Source: Fimbriiglobus ruber
GTDB lineage: Bacteria > Planctomycetota > Planctomycetia > Gemmatales > Gemmataceae
Assembly: GCF_002197845.1 (NCBI RefSeq)
Contig: NZ_NIDE01000018.1
Location: 1 to 64,000 of the forward strand
Length of the DNA stretch: 64,000 nucleotides
Direction: 5' to 3'
Shown piece after piece: positions 62,201 to 64,000 of the stretch; the stretch's first letter is position 1; each line of letters starts with the position of its first letter. The notes under the pieces were generated by a model that saw only the letters and a list, made by a program, of their open reading frames with translations, did not search any database and was not told the origin of the DNA. Made by a program: the position numbers and the translations under genes.

Positions 62201-64000
62201 TTCGACACCACGGTCGTCAAACTGGACACGGGCTCGAACACCCAGGGCGACACCGTCCAGCTCAACTCCGATCTCCTGGACGGTAATGTGACGGCGAACG
62301 CCCACGCGTCCGCCACCGGGTTCCTGGTCACCATCGCGAACGCGAACGCGAATGCCGTAGACACCGGGCTCGCCCAGGTCTACGGCCAGAACGAATCGGT
62401 CATCCGCACTACTAACCTCCAGGTGTACACCAACGACTACGACACCAGTTCCTCGACCAGCGGGGAAGGCGGCGGGTCGATTATCCCCATCCACAATGGG
62501 AACGGCAACCAGAGCAACACCCAGATCGCCGGCCGGCAGACGTTCTGGGAGTCCCGCGTCATCATGACCGGGGCGCCCGACCCGTTCGTCGAGGTGGACA
62601 CCACCGGCACCCTGGTCCGGGACGACGGCGCGACGGTCTACCAGGTGCTGAACGGGGTCACCTCCGGGCCGGTCTCGGTGGGGTACGTGTTCGCCCCGGG
62701 CTCGACCATCGACGTCGCCCCGATCGGCCTGAGCGGCAACGGCGGGTACGCCCTGTTCCAGGCCAACCCGGTCAACGGCCAGGACAGCTACATCCTCGGC
62801 AACGCCGGCGAGTTCGTGTACCAGCAGACCTTCGACAGCGTCGAGATCCTGAACTCGTCCGACCGCGACCTGGTCGTGAACAGCATCGACACGGTGAACC
62901 GGAGCGGTAGCCCGCTCATCCAGATCAAGGAAGACAGCATCCCGGACGTCGCCCAGCCTCAGGAGCAGTCCCAGGAATCGTCGTACGTGCAACCGGGCGC
63001 GTCGCCGACCCAGTACCCGTTCGGGTTCGTACCGAATTTCTCCGGCGTCACCTTCCACTTCAACATCATTGACTCGGTCACCCCGACGAACGTCGAGATC
63101 CTCAACCTCCAGCCGGGCGGGATCGCCTCGTCCAGCCTCACCCTCAACGGCACGATCACGAACCCGATCGGTTCGACCACGGTGGAGAACCAGCGGGGCG
63201 ACATCATCGCCGGGGCGGACGGCAACCCGGATACGATCCAGACCAACACCCTCCAGCTCGACGCCGAGACCGGGCCGAACGTCAACAACGGCTCCATCGG
63301 CAGCCCGACCAGCCGGCTGAACGTCCAGCTCGTGCAGACCGACGGTCGGCCGACCAACATCGTGGCCGATGCGGACCAGAACCTGTACCTCGGCCTGACC
63401 GCCATCCGCCGGTCGAACACCGTCACCGGGGCCTTCCCGGTCGACATCCAGTCAATCCACGCCGGCGGGAACGCCGACTTGCTGGTCAACGACAGCGAAC
63501 AAGAAACGTCGGGGGACGGGACCGGGGCCGTCGAAGTGCAGACCTTCACCCCGTACGTCCCGGCGAACACCACCCCGACCACCGACGGCTTCTTTAGCAC
63601 GTTCTTCCGGCCGGACGGCACGGGGTCGGGCTTCGACGGCATGGGCATCTTCGGCGGCACCCCGACGCCCATCGACAGCGACTACACCTTCCCCGACCTC
63701 GCGGCCGGCAACCAGATCAACGTCCAGCACCCGTCGAACGCCACCACGGTGACATTCACGGCCGACACGGACGTCGACGCCACCCTGACCGACCCCGACA
63801 CTGGGCGGACGATCTCGACCCGCGACGGCGTCGGCGAGATCGACATGGGGACGGACGGGTTCATCAAGGACACGGAGACGAGTTTCCAGCTGTACGCCGG
63901 GACCATCCAGTCTCGCGACGCGTCCGTCGAGCTGGACACCCCGGACGTCGCCGGCCCCGGTCAGGACGTGGACGTCCTCCCGAACGGGTCGATCTCGGCG
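41246..64000 (+). CDS. Giant repetitive secreted/adhesin-like protein (at least 7,585 codons, C-terminus beyond the window)
   Basis: One frame runs from ATG 41246 to base 64,000; spot checks across its length (42.3, 43.8, 47.6, 50.8, 53.0, 57.5, 60.7 and 63.96 kb) stay in the same frame with sensible protein. The N-terminus is basic and Trp-rich (MSRPARIDQWLRKTWFRKYA). TEQLEDRLAPAG at about 36-47 is the LE-x-R motif of large planctomycete exported proteins. About nine modules with LAFNSIGWQSQNLLFNTIDA follow at 43.3-50.8 kb. Then come alternating SGSG modules at 51-57.5 kb, variable SVGL modules to 60.2 kb, and IQL repeats at 60.3-61.3 kb. Composition is dominated by T, S, A, V, G, N and D, and I saw no Cys in the parts I translated. 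The modules recall LktA-type filamentous adhesins. A surface location is inferred. The ribosome site is weak. Confidence 0.9.
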   Translation, partial: MSRPARIDQWLRKTWFRKYAMGSRRPILSTEQLEDRLAPAGLQFVATSNTPLDLLVAGNTIEIVDTSAPADILASAPLDNTAGGVDILGNGYNVDLTLDPSAASIPGGVVFDGGSGANTLTGPVTNTTWTITGQNAGTVANTGQAPYVQFTGVGNLVGAANNQDTFVLDPGGSLTGGLDGGAGGYDTLDISGSHSAVTLGAINGSTGWVTLDGTTTNYAGLEPVNLGGPVADLTLNLSASADSGVLQATGNPGEMALLAAGTAETQIFQAPTNSLTVDLGAGDDTLQVNSLSAGYAADLSIDGQDGFDHVVLNGTLDLGGKSLTVDAEQIDLPAGKSVTDANNVTLTANNQSVRTVDPTAITNAVLQAVGLTQPSDLLNFDPSTINTQTVANAIKAVNPLSYLGATAGINVDGNITATGNVALAASANNKVGLSTTLGSNLAMFRLTEATVSVSGATVTAGGNFSATADNSGDRGELDGGDDKTVINFGIDQSSATIDGSTVKASGVVVNANSAADYTQKGAKAINLIDGSTTASITNSTVTVSAGGVAVGATENSTVSTQSSGQGSLAVALNYIHKDTDAFTTNSTITAAGGPISFAASGAADMTAQSVILPPPPPPGGGGSPPPAPPGSPNAYVFAGNVTVGDVRAYATGSTLTTTTSGDIAITANNTSTTTATINSDATADGGQAGSSDPDLRSFGLGVAVNIAGYDIVNVVAQAIDGLLNDPGLLGSDQPTGTLAYTQDSTITSAGSFTLTADNTATDAATLSNKSTVDGSGGSTTTTAQPIATGLVAALNILSTSTQATSDFTPAVPNPPALQTPNLTAAKDVTIAATDAANINATLTIGASVTPPPDGGSEEVGGAVSFNYVTGGATTRLTNQIVSIGGNLSSSATEVATITAATTNEVDSEAKAGGTGGSSGSPPPQKLTTQSLAMSGVLGLNVVSGAASNTATGNRVTVGGNAEFKANAAQTLTATTNNSAQVNTGDGSGKGTGGGNGTTTAGALSLAANIVGYDLANALFQTVDALLGFQAIGSPSAYGTPSAGGALVSLTDTKVTATGTLTLDSTDAAAITSSMTNKTNAGGTTSGGRATSLNGIAVFNKVNAGADTTVTYSPTYQALNLPNVDLTGGTIAITATDSGSINSTISLSTDLSVAGAGGGGTGSATQAANYGIGGAVSLNDVLGGAHVSISAGDYQATAGSLSMLATETSAITSTTTSQLQASQTIDGQQQRNMGSNPNGLSVGASGIIASNSVLSAADVTVVGAPEVNGVQRGTLLQASGDVTVKAVNSGTVTASAVNSSSTSASTTQKTQSAPGGGTVSAYDIGATLAFNSVGWQATNLLFSGLDALMGDTTIASAFGQEVGSGAVVNTLDTRVQAGGIATLDAENTAQIGSTISNTSSANASTQSPATRGVALGAVLASNRVSDSASVTVNYSTNFPPLLSVSGDGGVNVTATNGGAITSKIQLDTDSTVTSGGGSSNTGGTSPTTGAAGVSGAVSFNDVDGGASVTLNRTDVSSANGNVAVATTDTTTISADTETQLLASETSNGTQKNFGSNANGLSIGASGVIGINVVLGGSTISLVGGTQYAHLDAPNGVVTVVANNTSAVTATTVNSSKASIAGTTKSEPAPGGGTMAVFDVGATLAFNSVGWQPQNVLFSGLDALMGDTTIADAFGAATNAGAEIDMTDVKSTANNIDIESHNKASITSTITNTSAADATGRPGTTSLSLGAVLASNRVASSAVTNVTFSNHEVPSIIYDLDGGSGVRIAADDTAAITSTINLTTDVSVINGPGSMGGMTTDPSTATGAAGIVSLNDVRGGATVDNKYATINSTGGSVVLEATENASIAATTSSQVTATASVDNKNKKVGGPANSGQSGNSLAVSGIIATNEVLNQATTSVYESNLTAPNGPVSVTATNSGVITSNVTNAAETKVAAYTQAGTTTNPTPPSATSAAVTLAFNSVGYDGQNILFNTIDALIGDPAVANALGNNVESGASSTMYNGVVQAIDFTLEADNTAQINATIGNNANATASGTAATKSTSIGAVVAMNKVSGTADAELTYDSQYAHYNVPDVQTFGTTSVLANDASGINSTVTLATTANAPGTGGGGTGGTPSEFGAIGVAGAVAYNDVRGGAITNVDNGLVTASGDIQIVATEAATLTASMSSELLASSAVQKNPDGSTYYRSFGNTPGPASLAAGGLIATNVVVSAASSTATNSTLTTQGDGESPGGDVVIRAKNTGTITATTVNGVTADASSLSGASASPTGGPADGVGVTLAFNSIGWQSQNLLFNTLDTLLGAPVLSGTAFGNELGSGATVTVTDTLVNTNGQFVADATSAANITSTLTNTTTANAATGEKGRSGLAIGATLSSNKVSDRATTSINYDPLFIENNPTTPYIQAGNGASITATDSASIDATISLATTAAQSGTGSGGQGSNTGAGVTGVAATVSMNDVDGGAGVTVSNTPLVVTGGDILVAATSDATLTATTTTELTVSAKALGVGVTAGSSLAVSGVIGTNIVLNSADATVQNSNLSDTDEGGGNVTVQATNTSTLTAAATNSAAASSTSTGSNDGQSGSGSSNDAFGVTLSFNTIGWQAQNVLFNTIDALIGDPAIANAFGGNVGSGANATLTDTPVSATGAITVQATTASTINSTITNTTTASSTGLQGRTGTALGAVLSLNKVSSKATALYTSTGSTKQTASGIAGVNVTATDNAKINSTITLSSTTVTNAANSQSTKATTVAGALSINDVRGGSSATLSNLAVTGGGAAVGAVESSQITSTMTLAAMNSGTQYGTDTKSLAIGGLISTNLVQSNAAALLGTSNVTVTGDVSVTSNDSAQISATLSNKAVADQNLPVSSANDIAVTLAFNTVGWQSQNVLFNTIDAILGDPLINSALGGQVPSGATATMVDTVVNATGQVNVAAATDGSVNSQITNTTDSTALGLESGSTSDGASTLSLGMVISMNRVSSSSDAEVQYSPGFVHPSGADVTAGAGFAVTSKDTPTITSTIDVTANSTVVDPSGQKPRASAVAGGVALNDVRGGATAQVTGANVLATGGTVTVQATETATITANVHMESEAIAATTNDGKSLAVNGLIATNLILSNAQANVTGSTLTAQAATGDIDVNAAGNMKIVSSIDGSETTNGTSIGVTLAFNSIGYNAENFLFNVIDTFADGTFGTANPSIVQARVTDSTLTAGGNVNLTSTSSSTITANVSNLAIAINPSIGSSNANAVSVGAIIAKNVEATNAGAYLVGSGNNDTATGQAINLTSTDSSAVNSDVTATAVSVSGSANAGGLSIGVGLGIARNDINNTLVSTIDGMKQVTSTTGGVALTANQAGASIVSNASAVGVGVTAAASGGTKSFTGGGAASLNNIASTAQAVANDTKITSAAGVSLTGFSNATIVSTALGTAVSVGASQQGSIDGSVAGAFSFNGITKNIEAEFTDTAGTGAGNVQAAGAVTMTATDQSKITSSAIGASVGVAIAGDGTTLGGALGVSTSNNNISGTVQAGSNHVNVTTTTGAITATATSAQSEIDSTATAVSVGLSGSGSGWSIALSGAGAISLNTVSVADQAVTTNANLTAPGSITLAATDGATINSTVTAVSVSGGFGGENSVGVALAAAAGTNAITDTAQAEIAGGQVTSGGGAISVTALSDSVIKATGTAAAVGITGSGQTAVSGSVAVTFIENTIGNTIRAAVSGGAAAQALGAITIAATDNASIDSTVTAVAVSVGGSGENAVNLSIAVAVAENAVNNTTQALVVGASAKAGGPLQVTATSGRSIDVTATSAAISAGGSGEISVSGAGAGAEAHNVVGGTTEAGIQNAGAANGAGVTVTADDKSQINSTVTAAAVSVSGSGEIAATVAIAVALADNTISSQTTADVLNSKVTSTDGVSATATNDGSIKVVGTAAAVGLSGSGEMAFSAGGAGVGVTNTSTASTAATIGTSQVTPGGAVAVDASNSQAINSVATAAAITVAGSGSLAVGVSVGVATSENDIGGTNRAGIDGSSVTGATTVTDQATDAAAIDATTTSVSVALSGGGDLAGAGAVAVSTSKNSITTATAADVTAGSNVSAAGPITVEAADQSTIHSTVTSVGVSIGASGTGALALSVGVSQAENDVAGSTRAGVDDSTLSAGGPVNVTANNSATIATVATAVAVSLTGSGDFAISGAGTGAVADNNVTTATAAEITTGSNVTAGSALTVAATDTRSVDSTVTAVAVGLSGSGTAAISVAVAVSEANNTVGGSTTADITGSTATGSNVGVTATNDATIEVVSTAVGVSIAGSGTVAIGGSGAGATANNTSTTATAADITNSTVTTPGSVTVATTDTRDINSVVTAASVSVAGSGTLAATIAVGVSIASNDIGGSNQASIDPSTVTAGNTVSVTATDTTPTDGLSITVASTAVAISLAGSGTVAVAGAGAAATADNDITTATTAQIADGSTVTGPNGVTVTATDKATINSTATTAAISISGSGEVSVSVGVAVTTATNEIAGSTVAQIDSSTVTAANGSVTVGASSDATINSNGIGAAIALSGSGTVAITGAAAAAQTTNTLTNKIEALITDSHVSAGGDVTFTATDSSDVTSTTTAAAVSIAGSGEVAGGLALALALAQNNVGTTTRAVVDNSTLQTPTGNVTGTATSGTTIVAVSTAVAVSFSGSGTAAVGASGAGATADNTTTAVTDAEISDNSKVNINGAVTLTATSDPTIDATVTGVAVSVSGSGAGTLNLTVSVVEAENSIGGTTQASVDGSTIDAKGGLSATAVTHDTINSTGVSVSVAAGGSGSLSLSGAGAGAVADNSTSYTTVALVDQGSSVTGPGAVTLSATDTSTIDAVTVSAAVGLSASGSGAVSLTVGVATAENSIGSTTEADIDHSSVSVGGAINATAVNHATITATGAGVSVGLSGSGDVAVSLAGAAATSTNTITSAVEAVAADASSIAGSSATFTATNDNSITATDVSVAVSLAVSGGVSVGAAVAVSLAENNIGGTTTAGVSNTIVALGQNALVANATTENSVTATSVGVAVSIGGGGIGGAAAGAGSQADNTTTGTTTAEVTGGSTVTAGSVNLNGTDTSNIDATVVGVAVGLGIGGGGAGALTIAVTEADNNIGATTAALISGSSVTATGAVAATALSHETINSSSTGVSVAVGGSGGFTLSGAGTGATSDNTETATTNAGIVADSNVSAATVALSSNENSALTTTAVGVSVSGAASQSLSLTLSVTVAEASNDYDATTTAQVDDSKVVSTATSAPSGIGVDVSAGSAATLQATSAAVAVAVSGSLTVSLSGAGTGSTGSNTISGTVEADVKDSNAASGLGVQSVLPVSITAVDATTATADITAVSVSVSGGVIGVAGAVAVSTASNDANTATIAGVDNSAVVSTAGSVLVSADSTGSVTATPVAVAVAISASIGAGLSGGGTVASNTTERKVEAYAQNNSVVSAAGNVSILANDVSSATADVTNVAVAVGLVAVSVAADIATNTLTNTVSAYSAGSQVTSNTNDIDIKASASNPVTTTGDVISVSIGLGGAGLGTNTQTSIDGTVQAYATDSTLTATAGQVLIDASSNETATTSTTNVSVGLAAVSVILSTTEVGGTTQAYVGGTTQVNSGQFTVHANSVADADSAVTSVSVGGVNGAGIESSSKVDRTSAAFVDSESNVTATGAANVYAESTNTVPSEVTGVTVGLLNITSMTTSSTLSGSTTAGVKAGGALTANSADVSATSTNTVSADITGVSVGFVTGAVMTTTAQDTSDTEAYVGGTGANDPAASLTVTGSGGATVDATSTTTVTANSDAVGVSLGGSGSQTTTTATAGGTTETFLGRNSTVNAGTGDIGMDADSTTFASATATGVSVGLFGGYGGASVTTNATPTVEAFTTGGGSLTGGNVTLESSLNRDASGNSITSFDGISAPAYGQLTLGAGGLLFGATGGTLNVTDAPTVTAGLGGGTDVSAAGVATIESNVYQNAYADGLSASGGVGAGVGIVTPTVQSGGSTSTYLDGTVQNAASVLVESHVDASSDLQGRAYGVGVGAGVTSSTNQATTNPGVTTDIGSTGQVTAAGNVTIESLVTSQAEADSIAVSVGGGAGVGTVNTTTTVSPTLETSVDQGGNVTSTQGNVAILSANNFDPTSGPSGNYLTGNQALATVKNVTVGLIASVASGGVTSNAQADVDAATMAGSNVSAPSGSVTIDSLSGNYAQATLENNSGGTVSVTNMNPTANSKGTTTAESLGNIGTPTAAGTRAATVEAESSDTAVADLQSSDGGIVNVSSSNANANTTPTAGVTIGGTLNASGDVTVLASTNPGANSVSNSSSGGAVDVDSFNANSTLTPTVSTTVNPGAVVAAGGTLDISSTSGVVPASTTISDGTFDAATDVDPTDSPTGNSITFGAPDGLQENSTVTYIANNNPVIPGLTDGRSYSAIPVSPTTIQLGAALDFGSATPATVDTTDDLLVFPQPVNLQTGDVVFYDPNGGTPIPLVGGGSLPGGYNSSDLYTVQIVDSTHVRLIPYGETPYTYTFTPSSTHGNPSTPLISGNAFYLPSNSFYNGEAVYYSPPQATDFDPAGVNVSIDSNGNIVTTSGNQIDYSANARNIYLGAGQPFTDGETVVYHTTGNAITGLVNGGIYTVANPTSTSIQLKSGSTVVAVVQNTGTGTQSLTQANTSSVNGLVPGQTYYVVNRTSTSIQLGATPGGSPLAVSGTSDGNHEFIQVLVDFSGTGTGDQKLVLNITGTGSGPQQMGGVGGSATLLGNPPGGGTATASATGSGGGVVVKQSGSSNSTSSPTVTTTIGGNASLSGGTVNITTQSTSQANAVTGAGSFGGIQDGDADATTTVTNTVTTTIADGASLAAAGDLTVSTNSTENGGVQGSIGAGSILGNGSTSNTTLNMNYSSTTNIDGTLTAGGTLTAAATSSLDASNTVDAHSGAGFGSKAVANGNTNIGSESDPNADTVRLQPDANLVGQAVQLNAESTHLAANTQANASSDNGGGGEGDATANTPSFDTTVVKLDTGSNTQGDTVQLNSDLLDGNVTANAHASATGFLVTIANANANAVDTGLAQVYGQNESVIRTTNLQVYTNDYDTSSSTSGEGGGSIIPIHNGNGNQSNTQIAGRQTFWESRVIMTGAPDPFVEVDTTGTLVRDDGATVYQVLNGVTSGPVSVGYVFAPGSTIDVAPIGLSGNGGYALFQANPVNGQDSYILGNAGEFVYQQTFDSVEILNSSDRDLVVNSIDTVNRSGSPLIQIKEDSIPDVAQPQEQSQESSYVQPGASPTQYPFGFVPNFSGVTFHFNIIDSVTPTNVEILNLQPGGIASSSLTLNGTITNPIGSTTVENQRGDIIAGADGNPDTIQTNTLQLDAETGPNVNNGSIGSPTSRLNVQLVQTDGRPTNIVADADQNLYLGLTAIRRSNTVTGAFPVDIQSIHAGGNADLLVNDSEQETSGDGTGAVEVQTFTPYVPANTTPTTDGFFSTFFRPDGTGSGFDGMGIFGGTPTPIDSDYTFPDLAAGNQINVQHPSNATTVTFTADTDVDATLTDPDTGRTISTRDGVGEIDMGTDGFIKDTETSFQLYAGTIQSRDASVELDTPDVAGPGQDVDVLPNGSISA
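43347..50800 (+). repeat. Nine long modules with an LAFNS-GW-QN-LF motif
   Basis: The motif starts near 43347 (GVAVNIAGYDIVN), 44248 (LSLAANIVGYDLANALFQ), 45215, 46160, 47102, 48060, 48990, 49830 and 50687. Spacing is 840-967 bp, so about 280-320 residues per module. The core is TLAFNS-GWQ-QN-LF-T-DAL-GDP-IA-AFG. Each complete module also has an NDVRGGA-like element (for example SINDVRGGSSATL) and an L-V-G-I-ATN segment. The first two copies are the most divergent. Central copies share whole phrases, which suggests amplification within the gene. Confidence 0.85.
51030..57480 (+). repeat. Alternating two-type SGSG module array
   Basis: Two related modules of about 66-70 residues alternate. 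One has SGSG...SGAGAGA-ADN-TT-T-A-I (for example SGAGTGAVADNNVTTATAAE). The other has SGSG...SV-VAVS-AEN-IGG-T-A-ID (for example LSVGVSQAENDVAGSTRAGV). Each ends with VT-TATD-ATI-STVTAVAVSV. A pair spans about 400 bp, which gives roughly 15 pairs. It is probably a beta-helical stack; that is inference from composition and period. Confidence 0.8.
60325..61330 (+). repeat. GD-V-Y...Y-V...IQL repeats in the giant protein
   Basis: At least four related units: STVTYIANNNPVIPGLTDGR then TTIQLGAAL; QTGDVVFYDPNGGTPIPLVG then STHVRLIPYG; TDGETVVYHTTGNAITGLVN then TSIQLKSG; and LVPGQTYYVVNRTSTSIQLG. They differ from the flanking S/T/A/G-rich modules by containing Tyr, Phe and Pro. They probably form a distinct folded insert in the stalk. 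Confidence 0.7.

Noticed and set aside
1-64000. tRNA or rRNA genes
   Set aside because: I saw no cloverleaf with a GTTCRA-type T-arm and no rRNA core sequence while reading both strands. A scan with a covariance model would be decisive.

Overview
The window comes from a GC-rich bacterium that I would place in the Planctomycetota, probably near Gemmataceae. The evidence is a set of very long secreted proteins that start with an LE-x-R motif, FG-GAP surface proteins, an exosortase with a fused EpsI-like tail, and a Tad pilus locus. Genus and species cannot be fixed from the sequence alone.

Layout. (1) 1-9.4 kb is an accessory cassette, all on the + strand: a VWA-domain (MIDAS) gene, a DUF6744-like gene, a short gene, a protein that looks like a DNA sliding clamp, a small broken gene, two small membrane proteins and a GYF_2 membrane protein. 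It is damaged in several places. A group II intron (216-2600) splits the VWA gene, an IS5/IS1031-type element (6858-7854, TCA duplication) splits a membrane protein gene, and two genes contain single-base frame breaks. (2) 9.4-17.2 kb holds a terminator, a stretch without a convincing gene, a TIGR03032/DUF4915-like gene on the - strand, a 1286-residue FG-GAP surface protein with a perfect 162-bp tandem array, and a multi-pass membrane protein. (3) 17.2-24.4 kb is one half of a Tad/Flp pilus locus: CpaB and a TadE-like pseudopilin on the - strand, and the secretin, a glycine-rich lipoprotein and a TadD-like TPR lipoprotein on the + strand. A decayed ISAs1-type transposase lies in the divergent region and overlaps a spuriously open reading frame in front of the secretin. 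(4) 24.5-30.3 kb encodes an exosortase with an EpsI-like C-terminal domain and a 1349-residue TPR protein. (5) 30.36-34.6 kb is an insertion-sequence cluster: an IS4-like element carrying an IS630-type transposase near its right end, then a second, apparently intact IS4-family element with a 10-bp target duplication. (6) 34.6-40.3 kb, on the - strand, is the other half of the Tad locus in the order flp, tadV, tadZ, tadA, tadB, tadC. A 26-bp perfect palindrome lies between flp and tadV. (7) 41,246 to the window end is a single open frame on the + strand, at least 7,585 codons long and still open at 64,000. It encodes a giant repetitive secreted protein.

How the parts fit. The two Tad halves together supply a pilin, prepilin peptidase, ATPase, two membrane platform proteins, secretin, assembly factors and a pilotin-like lipoprotein, so they probably build one Flp-type pilus. 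The giant protein starts about 0.95 kb from the flp start and is divergent from it, across a low-GC spacer. It shares an LE-x-R N-terminal motif with the 1286-residue FG-GAP protein. The neighbourhood therefore looks like a surface-adhesion region (pilus, giant adhesin-like protein, exosortase), interrupted by mobile elements. The giant gene is the most striking object in the window. Long - strand reading frames opposite it are shadows.
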